From NCBI GenBank assembly GCA_002104945.1, contig MCFH01000011.1, positions 381,501 through 445,500 of the forward strand: a DNA stretch of 64,000 nt. The letters are read 5' to 3'. Position 1 is the first letter of the stretch; the number at the start of each line of letters is the position of its first letter. Shown here in pieces: positions 1 to 11,230 of the stretch. The position numbers were made by a program, and so were the translations under genes. The stretch comes from Piromyces finnis (Eukaryota > Neocallimastigomycota > Neocallimastigomycetes > Neocallimastigales > Neocallimastigaceae). The notes beneath the pieces were generated by a model. That model made no database searches. It worked only from the letters and a program-made list of their open reading frames with translations, and had not been told where the DNA came from.

Positions 1-2
1 TA

Positions 3-449
3 AATTTTAATAATCAAGATCCTAAAGATATATTAAATGAAAATTTTGAATCAATTTTCAATCAATATGAATGCTATGCTAATTTGAATTATGATCGTTT
101 GTTACTTCATGAAAACCATGAAAATGAAGATAAATTATCAGAAATCTTAATACTTCTTATTAATGATATATCAATATATGAAGAATTGTTTTCAAATATA
201 TCAAATTTCTCTTTACAAGAAATAAATAAAATCTTTCTTATCAATATTCAGAAATATTTAGAAGAAATAATACAAATTCAGACGTCTCTTATCAATGAAC
301 AGAAATATTTAGAAAAAATAATACAAGATACGGATTCTTCCTTTGAATATTTAGAGAAAGTTCATAAACAGAGTTTAATTAATCTCAAAAATCGACTTAT
401 TGAATTGTTTAATTCCTTGAATATCATATTTCGAGTCAATTTTTTTTAA
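3..449 (+). CDS. 3' end of an unrecognised coiled-coil-like protein (partial)
   Basis: The reading frame is open from the left edge to a TAA at 447-449, so this is the C-terminal part (about 148 residues visible) of a gene that begins outside the window. The TTG at 84 is not a credible eukaryotic start. The protein is rich in Asn, Ile, Leu, Glu and Lys, with heptad-like spacing that suggests a helical or coiled-coil region. A 51-bp unit is duplicated in tandem (about 237-287 and 288-338), giving two related 17-residue segments that share the core QKYLE-IIQ. No signal peptide or catalytic motif is visible in this part, and I do not recognise the family. It could also be a decayed fragment, since nothing upstream can be seen. 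Confidence 0.5.
   Translation, partial: NFNNQDPKDILNENFESIFNQYECYANLNYDRLLLHENHENEDKLSEILILLINDISIYEELFSNISNFSLQEINKIFLINIQKYLEEIIQIQTSLINEQKYLEKIIQDTDSSFEYLEKVHKQSLINLKNRLIELFNSLNIIFRVNFF
237..338 (+). repeat. 51-bp tandem duplication inside the first gene
   Basis: Two adjacent 51-bp copies, starting at about 237 and 288, encode related QKYLE(E/K)IIQ segments. The copies differ by point changes but keep frame, consistent with in-frame duplication of a helical repeat. Confidence 0.7.
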
Positions 450-2802
450 AAAAATTAATTCAAGATAAGATACTACAACTTCTTAATTACTTAATAATAC
501 ATCGGTATAAAGAAGTAGTTATAAAATGAGGAATCAATTCTTTATGAAGTGTAATTTATAATTAAGATATATTTAAGAGATATATTATGTATCTTTTGAA
601 TATATTCGTAGCCTTATTTAAATTATATTTTTTTCTTAAATTTATGATTAAAATAAGAATTACAAATTATGAAATACATGTAATGTTTACTGAGTATATT
701 TAGTTAAAACAAATTTATTTATATACAATACTAAAGTGAACTAAAAAAGAAACTATTATAATTTAAAAATTATATAATGCGCAAAATGTTTTATTATAAA
801 GTTATTGTGTTTTAAAAATTGTATTTTTTCATTATTAATTTTTTGATAATTATTAATAGTTTTATTTAATACATTTTTATAAAAAGAAAGATAAATGTGC
901 AAAAATAGATTGATTGTGAAGAAATAATTATTGGGATAAAACTTTAATATTATAATAATGGATACTAAATAATATATACAATGAATAATTAGAATGGCAT
1001 ATAAAAAATGATTAAAATATTATAATTAGAGTGTTCAATTATTAAAAAGTTATTTTTTATTTTAATTTTTGAACCTTTTCTATTTTAAAGAAAATGAAAT
1101 CTTTATTAAGAATACTTATAAAGTAATTCTTTTGCTATTCAAAAATAATTATTTTTAGAGTGTTAAATATTTACTTTATCATAAATGTACATGGTATTAA
1201 AGAAGCGACAACTAATCTTTTCTCACTTTTTTTTTATTATAGAAAATACGTTGTAGGATTTAAGAATTTCCTAAATTTTCTTTTTTATATAATTAATCGG
1301 ATCTCTTATGAATTCTTCTAATACTAATTATCAATAGATTCCATTAAATTCCATTTAATCCACTTATAATAATGCTTATTTAAATGATTAACACCTTTTT
1401 AAAACTTGCTTTAAATATATGTATATTTTTAAATTAATTTTCAAAATAAAAACAAATAATTAATTAATTATTTATTTCCGATATTCTTTATTAAAAAATT
1501 ATTTTAAAACTTTCAATAAGGAAATTAAATGTTTTTATATAAAAATTTCTTATATATATATTTTCATAATATAAATCGTATTAACATTCCTTTTATTTAA
1601 TGATAAATAAAAGGTATTAAAATGAAACATTATAAAAGAAAAGCAAGCGTTCATTAAAGCTATTTTCATGTATTTTAAAATAATTATTTATTTAAAAATT
1701 AATCCACAAAATTGATTACTAATTAAAATTTTAATTAATAATATCAGAACAATTTTAATATATATTTTTTTAAAGGTTTACTATGATCTATTACAATATT
1801 ACAATACGTATAATGTATACATTACAAGATCATATTGGAAATCCCGTCCAATGAAATCCGAGGTAATGTTTATCATCCTTCAATTAAAATTTTAATAAAA
1901 AGATGTAGATTTTTATTAGAATAATCCTTTCACACTAAATAATATAAATAATATATTATTAATATATAGCAGAATATAATGAAAATCTTCAATTTAAATA
2001 AAAATCAATAATAAAATGAATTGACTTAAAGGTGATAGAATATTTAATATAATTATAAATATATATTACAACATATTAATAACATATTAAATATATTTAG
2101 AATTTTAAAATAAACCGAATATTGTTATCATAGCTTTATTCCTACTCTAAAGATTAGGTTATGAAATATATAAATTTTAATATATATCGATTATACATTA
2201 ATATATAGTGCTATCGGTTGAAAAAATACAAAAAAATTTATAAACCAATATACTGAAATATATAGTCAATATATAGTTTTTTTTTTGAATATTAATAAAG
2301 TAAATGAATATATAATAATAGTTTAAATAAATCTCTATATGTAATTATTAAAAAAAAAAAATTTTTTTTATATATAAATAATAGATTTCATTGTAAAAAA
2401 AAAAAAGTGTATTAATTCTAATAGTTTTATATTTTTAAAAGCAATTTATGAAAAACGTTTTTTGCTAAAAGTAAATATACCAAGTGTCAATTTTGCTATA
2501 GCAAATTAAATAATAATAATAATAAAAAAAAAAACAACTTTTTTTATGAAATAAAATTAAAAGTAGTTTAAATATTAATAATAGAAAAGAAATCAAATTT
2601 TATCAGAGTACAGAATAAACGGAATATACCTTTTTTTTTTAAACAAGTTAATTTGAAATTGAAGAATTTTAAATATATCAATAAATATTGACTAAATAAA
2701 ATTTTGTTAATAGAAACATACAAATCTTACTATCAATAAATAATAATATAAAATAATATCATAACGTTATACCAAAAAAAAAAAAAATAAAACATATTAA
2801 AA
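450..2802. other. AT-rich intergenic region, no gene seen
   Basis: About 2.35 kb of A/T-rich sequence with many stops in all frames and several homopolymer runs (for example near 2350 and 2395). The part nearest 2803 presumably holds the ISU1-like promoter, but I see no motif I would call. Confidence 0.6.
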
Positions 2803-3619
2803 ATGAATTCTTTATTAAATATTGCTAAACCAACTTTACTTAACACTGTTAAAACCCAAGCTACTAGAATAATAGGTTCATCTACTCTTAATGTTTCAGC
2901 AAATCTTTTAAAAAGATCATACCACGAAAACGTAAATATTAATTTTTTGATTAATAAATATTAATATAAATATTTTTATAATTATTCATAATTTTTTAAA
3001 GATTGATAAAAGAATAATATAGTTAAATAGTGTATTAGTGTATTTATAGAATATCTATATTAAAGCATTAGAAATTTAATAAATTTAAATTATTATTACA
3101 AATTAAATGATAGATAATAGAAATGTTATATTAATCAAAAATAATATTTATAATGAAAAATTAAAATAGGTCATTAAACATTATGAAAATCCACAAAATG
3201 TTGGTTCTTTACCAAAAGATGATCCAAATGTTGGTACTGGTCTTGTAGGTGCTCCAGCTTGTGGTGATGTTATGAAACTTCAAATTCTTGTTGATGAAGA
3301 AACTGGTCAAATTAAAGATGTTAAATTTAAGACCTATGGTTGTGGTTCTGCTATTGCTTCTTCTTCATTTGCTTCTCAAAAAATTAAGGGTCTTAAGGTT
3401 TGGGAAGCTAAGGAAATTAAAAACCAAGATATTGCAAGAGAACTTAGTTTACCACCAGTTAAGCTTCATTGTTCAATGCTTGCTGAAGATGCCATTAAAA
3501 TGGCTGTTAAGGACTGGGAAACTAAGAGAGCTAACAAGAAGAAGAATAAGAAGGGAAAGAAGTCAAAGAAGTCTAAGAAGGTAGCAAAGAAAGCTGAAGA
3601 TAACACTGCCTCAAATTAA
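2803..3619 (+). CDS. ISU1: Iron-sulfur cluster assembly scaffold protein, IscU/Isu1-like
   Basis: Two exons, 2803-2931 and 3170-3619, joined across a 238-bp intron (GTAAAT...AATAG) in frame, give 192 residues. IscU is the scaffold on which [2Fe-2S] clusters are built with cysteine desulfurase and frataxin in mitochondria or related organelles. All three ligand cysteines are visible: in GAPACGDVMKL (with the conserved Asp), in YGCGSAIASSS, and in LPPVKLHCSMLAEDAI. Residues 1-39 form a basic, hydroxylated, acid-free presequence ending near RSYHE, a typical mitochondrial or hydrogenosomal targeting peptide. Translating only from the internal ATG at 3272 would lose both the presequence and the first ligand region, so the spliced start is preferred. 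The last 35 or so residues are an unusual Lys-rich extension (KKKNKKGKKSKKSKK) beyond the normal IscU end. The protein is complete and probably functional. Confidence 0.95.
2932..3169 (+). other. Intron of the ISU1-like gene
   Basis: 238 bp, GTAAAT donor and AATAG acceptor. It is phase 0 after codon 43 and joins the targeting presequence exon to the mature-domain exon. Removal restores the invariant start of the IscU fold (VIKHYENPQNVG). Confidence 0.85.
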
Positions 3620-4485
3620 GTATAAAATAATACTATTTGGATACTGGAGTTTATTACAGTATAAATACATTTTAAAAAGTTAAAAAAATAACTATTAAAA
3701 AGTGAATAATTAAATACTTTTTTTTTTTTAGTTTAAGGATAAATTTTATTATCTATCAAATTATCATAAAACTAAACAAAAACAAAACAAAACAAAAACA
3801 AAGTGAAAAGCAAAAACAAAAGCAAAAACAAAAACAAAAACAAAAAAAATATATATATATACATATATACATAATAAACAAACAAATAACTTTTTTTTTT
3901 ATATTTAAGAATTTATTTAATAATAATTAATTTAGTTAATATATTTAAGGGAGAGGAAGTGAAAAATACAGTAGTCTAAAGAAAGAAATTATAAAATATA
4001 TTGCAAATATATTATAAATAAAATGAGAAAAATAAAGAGTGACATAAATTAATGAAATAAGTAATTGATATTTTTACATTATTATGATTATCTTTTTTTT
4101 TAAAAAAAGAAAGAAAATAATGTATAAGTATATTTAAAAAAAAAGTGATATACATATTTTAAACTTAATAATTATAACAATAGAATAATTTATTTTTTTT
4201 TTAAAAAAAAAAATTTCATTAATAAAAATCACTGTAATTTTCCATTTTCTTCATTTGTAATTTAAAGATATTATAGTTTTTTCTTTTTTATTTTTATTAA
4301 TACATTAATGTTTTTATAAGCAATTTAATATTTAATTTATATAATAAACGAAACGAAATCATTCATATAAAGATATCTAAAAAAAGAAAAAAAGAAAATT
4401 TACAAAAATATATTTTGCTATTATTTAGTATCTCATAAAAATAATAAAAAAGTAATAAAAAAAAAATTTTTTTTTTTTTTTAAAT
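3620..4485. other. Intergenic, AT-rich, with CAAAA repeat
   Basis: Downstream of the ISU1-like stop. It contains a stretch of CAAAA/CAAAAA repeats at about 3774-3850, then A/T runs. No ORF of note. Polyadenylation of the ISU1-like gene probably occurs here. Confidence 0.5.
3774..3850. repeat. (CAAAA/CAAAAA)n simple repeat
   Basis: About 77 bp of imperfect CAAAA and CAAAAA units, with a few AAAAGC variants, directly downstream of the ISU1-like gene. Confidence 0.8.
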
Positions 4486-5870
4486 AAGTGTTACTATTTG
4501 AAATTACATTTTGAAATAATTATTAAAAGCGACCCAACTATTAGGTATCCAACAAAGCTTGGTCTAGGATTGTTCAGAAGCATGTTAACAAAGGAATACG
4601 ATGGGTTGCAGGAGTTCATAAAACTGTATCATTTATATCTCTCTCTATTTCAAAAGATTCGAATATTCCTCCATTGTCAGTCAAATGCGCATTAGCTCAA
4701 GTTAGATGTTTTAACAAGTGGTGGGAAAACTCAAATTGTATTATTTCATACCTTGTCAATTACATTCCTAAATTTAGAAAATATACATGGCGCAAATCAA
4801 GTAGGATTCTTAATAAAAAAATTAAAGAAGCATGGTGATGGTAAATCAATTAAAAACTTTTATTGGAAAGATCTCAAAGAAAATTCAATCAAAGCCCAAT
4901 ATTAAGATGATAATAAAATTATTGAAACTAAAGATTTTATCAAATTATGTTATGAGTATCCAGAGTTTGCCTATGATTTCTATTGGCTATTGAAGGCAAG
5001 AAGCAGATACAAATTGGATGTTAGAATTGCAAAAGCTGCTAAATTCATTGATCCAGTTTGTCTTAACCACTTTCTATGTTGCAAGAGTGATGATCAAAGT
5101 GTTAAATATTGATTATTAGATTGTCCAACTTTTAGAGATATCCGTATTAAACATTACAATTACATAGTCCAACTATTATTTTTTTTCATTCAACGTAACT
5201 CCAACAGTCTTATCAATAATAATGAAAATGTTAATATTAGCAGATAGCAATAGTGAAGATAATAATTAATAATTCTAATTTAAATAGTTATTTATTTAAT
5301 AATAGTAAAACATTTCTAATAATCCGGAGAATATTAATGTGTATGGTTATTCTAGTGTATGTAATAAAATATTTAAATTCCTTCTTGGGGGAAGAAGTTT
5401 TAACAATATCAATTCCCAATTCAAAGGAATGGACATAACTTTACAAGTGTCAGATTCAATCGGGCACTTACGAAGGAACACTATTTTTGACGGTAACAAC
5501 GGAACTTCTTCTAACCAAAATCATGTCTTTTGTTATTAGCCAGCAATGGTCAATGTTCAAAAGGTTTGAAGCAACAACCAAGAGCATCAATACTGAAGAA
5601 ACAGTAAGGTAGGCCAGCCCTGGCCAGCGTAACCAATGGAGATCATAATTTTATCCCATGAAAAAATTTTGATTTTTGACTCGGTATCTCATTGGAAGTC
5701 AAATACAATTATTATACTTTAGTATTATAGTGGTTTCCTTTAATTAAAATGACTCGAATACATTATACCTAATTTTTATTCATTTGTGTTTATTTAAACA
5801 TATTTTTTTTTTTTTTATTTTTATTTTTAATTTTGTTTTTAATTTTATTTTTTATAATATGTATAAATTA
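4486..5870 (+). mobile_element. 5'-truncated, decayed LINE fragment, copy A
   Basis: From about 4547 the sequence is nearly identical to 21470-22700 (copy C). Several pieces also match the reverse complement of the LINE at 25740-29030. Read with its stops it encodes the region after the reverse transcriptase core and the C-terminal zinc-knuckle-like segment (LCCK...LLDCPTFRDIR), followed by a 3' tail. The ORF at 5253-5438 is the same 61 residues as one at 22174-22359. The frame is broken by TAA and TGA; for example, the expected Trp in KYWLLDC is TGA. The 3' part holds the GC-rich hairpin GGCCAGCCCTGGCC near 5611 and ends in a T-rich (TTTTTA)-like tail rather than poly(A). It is non-coding today. 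Confidence 0.8.
5611..5624 (+). other. GC-rich hairpin in the LINE 3' region (copy A)
   Basis: GGCCAGCCCTGGCC forms a 6-bp stem with a 2-base gap. The same position in copy C has the same sequence. The minus-strand LINE and the SINE-like element have variants that keep pairing. Confidence 0.6.
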
Positions 5871-6244
5871 ATAATAAAGTTTAAAAATTCTTGATGCCGT
5901 TAAAAATATATATATATATATATGTATAGAAACTACAACAGATTACTTACTTTATTGGTATAAAGAAAGAGTAAATATTGAGTACTAATTCAATTTTAAG
6001 TTAGTCACATCATAGTCTCAATAATATTAGTCTATTGGTCATTTTATCCCATCCATTGAGGTATTTCTTTTTAAATAAAAATTCTTCCTAAATTGAAATA
6101 TAATTTTAAATTGAACATTTATTTTATTTTTATGTAATAATAAGTATTACATGTAATATTTTAAAAATCCATTTATATATTTTCTGGCTAAAATATTACC
6201 AGAGATCGGATTTCATTTGTCAAAAAAGTCTGGCTAAATCCTCC
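5871..6244. other. Intergenic, AT-rich
   Basis: A (TA)n run near 5907 and mixed sequence. At 6229-6261 lies a short repeat (TGGCTAAATC..CCAA.AATCTAG.ATAAAT) that recurs at 20889-20922, a dispersed element of unknown nature. Confidence 0.4.
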
Positions 6245-6588
6245 AAGAATCTAGAATAAATAAAAAAATTCTTACATTATTTTCCTTTTTTTTTTTTTTT
6301 TTTTTTATGAATGTATGTGAAATCACCAAATTGTAGAATTATAGTTATTAACCTCCAATTTAAAATAATACCTTTTTGACCATCTTTATTAGGAAGATAG
6401 TATACAACATAATATCTTTTTTTTTTTTTTTTTTTTTTTATAGTGATATATTCTTTTTAAATTTATATTTAATTTATTTTTTTAATTTTTATCTATTATA
6501 ATGCATTATATATAATAAAAACTTTTTTTTTTGCCAAAAGTTGCTTCTAAACAAAGTGTGTCACCTCCATTACATTCAAAAAGAGTTA

Positions 6589-6624
<36 letters not shown>

Positions 6625-6754
6625 TTGGTTTCCATTTATTATAGTTTAAATCATCATTATAATTTGTAACCAAATACTTATATTTTTTACTAGAAATCCA
6701 AAGAAGGAATAAACTAGTAATAAATATGAATAATGTACGATAAAAAAAAGTCAT
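6245..6754 (-). pseudogene. Decayed small secreted-protein gene, left copy
   Basis: On the minus strand the frame starts at 6754 with a signal-peptide-like N-terminus (MTFFYRTLFIFITSLFLLW). It then reads LFECNGGDTLCLEA, which matches the gene remnant at 12746-13138 (LFECSGGDTLCLEA). Beyond the stop at 6506, the reverse complement of about 6300-6430 still matches the relative (YYLPNK.GQKG, then FTYIHKK), but only with frameshifts and expanded T runs. A (TA)n microsatellite at 6591-6620 encodes a Tyr-Ile run inside the ORF. I therefore call it a pseudogene. Family unknown: a short secreted, cysteine-containing protein in this genome. Confidence 0.6.
6591..6620. repeat. (TA)n microsatellite
   Basis: About 30 bp of perfect TA repeat inside the decayed minus-strand gene. 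Confidence 0.8.
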
Positions 6755-7870
6755 TGTTAGGATTTTTTAAGTGCATTTTATGAATTTCAATTCAATGAAA
6801 TTATCAATATAGAAATTTGTTGCTTATTTTCTTTTTTTTTTTTTTAATTGTAATAATTCATTCTCTAAAGAAAATATATTTTATTTTTATATTTTTATTC
6901 TAAATACGCCTTATGATTTTTCTATAACAAATTCTACTTATTTTTTATTTAACATATTTTATATAAAATAAAAAAAAAATAAATTAAAATAATTTATTTA
7001 CTTTTGAAAGCTTTTCTTAATAAATTGTTTTATATCTAAAATTCTGTAAAATATGTCTTTGTTGTTGAGATGATGAAAATGATATTTGTTTTTTACCTAT
7101 AATTTTATTATATATATATAATTATATAATTATATATATAATACTTATAATAGATAAAATTTAAAAAGAACATAAATGAATATGATATAGTAATTATAAT
7201 TAATCTAAGATAGCATTTTTATTTTAATTACAATATCGTGTAACAAAAAAGTAAAAATTCGTAATATTTAAGGTTAAATGATCCTCACCAATAGGAGGTT
7301 TTGTTTAAGATTAAAAGTTTTACAATTTATTTAGTAATAGTTAATGAGGCGTTGTAATAAATCACATGATAATAAAATACTATTGGCTATTTTTATGTAG
7401 AAGAAATTAAACTTAAAATAATATAAATTTTTATTAATAGCATTATTAATTATGGTTTAATATTTTTCTTTTTCTTTCTTTTTTTTTTTTTTAATATATA
7501 TTAAAATATCTATTCTGTTGTTTTATAACTTTTGCTAAAACAAGAAGCCTTTATAATAATAAATGTTATCACATTTATTTTGAGGCTTATTTAAATAACC
7601 AGTTATGACTAGAATTATAAGCCAAACACTTATATTTTTTACATTACATGTTCTTACATTTGTCATACATTTAAATTGCATCCTGTATATATAATTATTA
7701 TTATATTAAAACTAATGATACTATGTAGATTTAATATTAGGAAAAACTACTAATATAACAATATATTTTTATGTTGATAATTTTTATTACTTATATAATA
7801 AGATGATATAATAATCCAATTTTGTATTAGTAATAAAAAATAATAAATATATATATTAATTAATATTATT
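6755..7870. other. Upstream region of the left decayed gene and a diverged direct repeat
   Basis: The reverse complement of about 7200-7300 resembles 12665-12725, the sequence just upstream of the right gene copy, so the promoter was duplicated with the gene. The stretch 7384-7800 resembles 11925-12190 in the same orientation (TGG.TATTTTTATG.AGAA, TCTATTCTGT, AAAACAAGAAG), roughly three quarters identical by eye. No gene otherwise. Confidence 0.5.
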
Positions 7871-7920
7871 ACCATCACTGTTTTTTCAAAGAAATAAAAA
7901 GAATAAATGAACATAAAATA

Positions 7921-7934
7921 CGGATTATAATCCG
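7921..7934. other. Perfect 14-bp palindrome CGGATTATAATCCG
   Basis: Self-complementary motif upstream of flavodoxin copy 1, mirrored at 11865-11878. A variant sits in the loop of the inverted repeat (9951-9964) and another at 18316-18329. It could be a dimeric protein-binding site or part of a dispersed repeat. Confidence 0.4.
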
Positions 7935-8572
7935 CTAATGAAAATTAATTAAGATATTATTAAGATTTTTTTCTGAGTAATTATATATAATAATAGGTAA
8001 TTGTGTATAATTGTTATATACATAGAAAAAAGAAACCATTATTTTCATTCTTTAAAAAAGTTAAGCTATTTGTATAAGGAACATAAATGGAATATGTAAA
8101 TAAACTAAAGTAAACACCACACTAATTATTTAGAAACTTGTTTATTTATTCTTGTAATAGGTTTTCACTTTATTGTAATAAAAAAATAATAATAATAATA
8201 ATAATAGTAACAACAATAATAATAATGACAACAACAATAATAATAAAATATAATAATATTAAAAATAAAATGATCTTTACAAGTTTATCTTTTTATTAGT
8301 ATTATTTGCTTTTTTCTAATTTTGTTATTTTGGTGGAGTTTTAATAATAAAAAAAAATTTTTTTTAAAGTTTTTTTTTATATATTTAATGCATTTATAAA
8401 AATCATATTTTAATGATTCATTTAATTATATTTAAATATAATATATAATTATGTTAATAAATAAATATGAGAAAAAAGTATAAAAAGAGAAAAATTTCTT
8501 TTTAAAACTAAAAATAAATAGTTAAAAAAAAAAAAAAAAAGAATTTAATAACATTTATTTAAAGTAGTAATA

Positions 8573-9201
8573 ATGAGTTTAAAAAGTAGGAAAATAAATA
8601 AATTTATTTATTTATATATTTAACGTTTTTCACATATTAATTATTTATTATTAATTATTTATTATTAATTATATATTTTATATTGCATTTAGAATCAAAG
8701 TCTTTAATTGTTTTTTATAGTAAACCAGGAGAAAATTTTTGTATCGGAAATGTTGAAGATGGTAACACGAAAAGATTAGCTTGTATGATCCAAAAAGAAC
8801 TTCAATGTGATATGATAGAATTACTTCCAGTAGAATCATATCCAGAAGGTTTAGATGATTTTGTTGAATATGCTCTTAATCAAAAAGAAAAAAATGAAAG
8901 GCCAAAATATAAAAATAAAATTGATAGTATAGAAGATTATGATACTATTTTTTTCGCTCATCCAGTCTATCACAGCGATATCCCAATGATTATGCATACT
9001 TTTATAGATAACTTTTCTTCAGAATTCGAAGGTAAAATTGTCTATCCAGTTTGTACACATGAAGGTTCAGGTGGTAATATAACCTCAAATATTCTTAAGA
9101 GGAGATTAAAAAAATCTATAGTAAAGAAAGGATTTTCTGTCTATGGTCAAGATGTCGATTTATCTAAAAAGAAATTGCAGGACTGGCTAAAAAGTCTTTA
9201 A
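8573..9201 (+). CDS. Flavodoxin-family protein, copy 1
   Basis: A 173-residue flavodoxin-like protein: SLIVFYSKPGENF matches the N-terminal FMN phosphate-binding strand and loop. It is followed by NTKRLACMI, the 80s segment DTIFFAHPVYHSDIPMIMHTFIDN, and PVCTHEGSGGNI near the isoalloxazine site. Such proteins are small FMN electron carriers or flavodoxin-like oxidoreductases, and the nearest relatives I know are bacterial, so transfer is plausible. The long ORF has no ATG. A good model splices exon 1 (8573-8585, ATGAGTTTAAAAA) across a 107-bp intron (GTAGGA...TTGCATTTAG) to exon 2 (8693-9201), giving MSLKKSKSLIVFY in frame. No targeting peptide is visible, so a cytosolic location is likely. 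It is identical in protein sequence to copy 2 on the opposite arm. Confidence 0.8.
8586..8692 (+). other. Proposed intron of flavodoxin copy 1
   Basis: 107 bp after a 13-base first exon, phase 1, donor GTAGGA (not the commonest form), acceptor GCATTTAG. Its removal supplies the missing ATG. The same arrangement is mirrored in copy 2. Confidence 0.5.
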
Positions 9202-9427
9202 ATATTTGTAGAAAATTATATTTAAAGAATGTTGTTATTTTTAGACTATTCACATTAATATTAATCAAAATCCAAAATTTCTATAATATACTATTTTACA
9301 GCAGAAATAGAAAATACCAAACAAATAATAATACTAGCTACTAATAATAGCGTTTGAATTATTTCCAAATTAATATAATTATATTGATTATTAAATATAT
9401 AAATAAATAATAAAATAAATATCATAT

Positions 9428-10375
9428 TTATAATATTGTGTGTAATATTTTGTATTTTTTTAGTTATTAGTAATAATGTAAATAAATTATATTAACAATG
9501 GGAAAACGGAGGAAAGTCCACATATAGAGAATTAGATGGTTATTTAAAGTATATTTCATCATTTAGTATAAAGAAAAAGGTTGGAAATAGTGCTTGCTTA
9601 TTGAAATAAATTGTAAAATATATAATTATATTTTATATATTTATGAATTTATCTATTATAATGAAATTTTAAAAGATATACATGATAATATTATATATAT
9701 ATATATACAACATTTTTAAAATCTTTGTCATAAATATATATTATGTATTATTTAATAGCTATAATTAAATAAAAAGTTTTTTCAAATTATATTAACTAAT
9801 AATAAATTAGTAATTTTTATTAAAAATAAAATGATATCATTTCATTTTATATTATTACAATTAATTTATTATAATTAAAAATAGTATCGAATTATCTTAA
9901 TACAACAAATTATATATAATGGTTAAAAATGAATTTGAAATTCCACAAAACGGATTATAAACCGCTATGAAAATATTTGATTTGATATTATTATAGTTTA
10001 TACATATACATATTAATTATTTTTTTTTACAATTATTAGAATAAGATAGAAATGAGTTTAACCAATTATCAAAAAAAGAAAAAAAAAAAAAAAAACTTTC
10101 AACTTTTGGTAATTACTTGGGTCAGAAAAACAAAGTTAAAACAAATTTAATATAATAATTTAATAAGTTATATTTTTTTATAATTTCAGTCCATTATTAC
10201 AATATACTAAAATGAAGTATTACTTAAATGAGATAATCTCTAAAAAATGATATCCTTTCTTCATTTTTATTAAAATATTAATAAAATAAATCTAACTATA
10301 ATAATTAAATATGTTGTCATTTTCTTTATAATTATCCACACAATATTATCATTTAATATTTAAAAAAAGTTCATT
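9428..10375. other. Loop (spacer) of the inverted repeat
   Basis: About 950 bp of unique AT-rich DNA between the palindrome arms. It carries a short coding-like stretch (9496-9609) and a third version of the CGGATTATAA.CCG motif at 9951. No complete gene is visible. Confidence 0.6.
9496..9609 (+). pseudogene. 37-codon coding-like remnant in the palindrome loop
   Basis: A short open stretch of 37 sense codons plus TAA (begins QWENGGKSTYRELDGYLKY) preceded directly by a stop. Its base composition is less AT-rich than the surroundings, unlike chance ORFs here. It may be the last exon or relic of a gene lost when the palindrome formed. No family recognised. Confidence 0.25.
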
Positions 10376-10601
10376 ATATGATATTTATTTTATTATTTAT
10401 TTATATATTTAATAATCAATATAATTATATTAATTTAGAAATAATTCAAACGCTATTATTAGTAGCTAGTATTATTATTTGTTTGGTATTTTCTATTTCT
10501 GCTGTAAAATAGTATATTATAGAAATTTTGGATTTTGATTAATATTAATGTGAATAGTCTAAAAATAACAACATTCTTTAAATATAATTTTCTACAAATA
10601 T

Positions 10602-11230
10602 TTAAAGACTTTTTAGCCAGTCCTGCAATTTCTTTTTAGATAAATCGACATCTTGACCATAGACAGAAAATCCTTTCTTTACTATAGATTTTTTTAATCT
10701 CCTCTTAAGAATATTTGAGGTTATATTACCACCTGAACCTTCATGTGTACAAACTGGATAGACAATTTTACCTTCGAATTCTGAAGAAAAGTTATCTATA
10801 AAAGTATGCATAATCATTGGGATATCGCTGTGATAGACTGGATGAGCGAAAAAAATAGTATCATAATCTTCTATACTATCAATTTTATTTTTATATTTTG
10901 GCCTTTCATTTTTTTCTTTTTGATTAAGAGCATATTCAACAAAATCATCTAAACCTTCTGGATATGATTCTACTGGAAGTAATTCTATCATATCACATTG
11001 AAGTTCTTTTTGGATCATACAAGCTAATCTTTTCGTGTTACCATCTTCAACATTTCCGATACAAAAATTTTCTCCTGGTTTACTATAAAAAACAATTAAA
11101 GACTTTGATTCTAAATGCAATATAAAATATATAATTAATAATAAATAATTAATAATAAATAATTAATATGTGAAAAACGTTAAATATATAAATAAATAAA
11201 TTTATTTATTTTCCTACTTTTTAAACTCAT
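10602..11230 (-). CDS. Flavodoxin-family protein, copy 2
   Basis: The mirror image of copy 1. Exon 1 is 11230-11218 and exon 2 is 11110-10602 on the minus strand, encoding the same 173 residues with the same FMN-binding features. Both copies are intact, so dosage doubling is possible. The two genes converge: each is transcribed towards the loop, and the stops lie 1.4 kb apart. Sequence identity this high means either a recent duplication, ongoing gene conversion between arms, or a false inverted join in the assembly. The sequence alone cannot decide. Confidence 0.78.
11111..11217 (-). other. Proposed intron of flavodoxin copy 2
   Basis: Mirror of the intron in copy 1 (107 bp, GTAGGA donor, CATTTAG acceptor on the minus strand). 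Confidence 0.5.

Larger units (their letters stand above)
7871..9427 (+). repeat. Left arm of a large inverted repeat (palindrome arm 1)
   Basis: This 1.56-kb segment is the near-perfect reverse complement of 10376-11928. The outer edge is ACCATCACTG (7871-7880) against CAGTGATGGT (11919-11928). The inner edge is at ATCATAT (9421-9427). Inside the gene, paired positions sum to 19803; at the outer edge they sum to 19799, so a net 4-base indel lies outside the gene, probably in a microsatellite. At least one substitution is visible near 9363 (TTTCC versus TTTCT on the same strand sense). Confidence 0.9.

Noticed and set aside
3288-3584. Leu-rich ORF overlapping the ISU1-like gene
   Set aside because: Out-of-frame shadow of exon 2; the IscU frame is certain.
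8683-9201. Flavodoxin translated from the TTG at 8683
   Set aside because: Non-AUG start is unlikely in a fungal nuclear gene when a spliced ATG model fits. The TTG lies inside the proposed intron.
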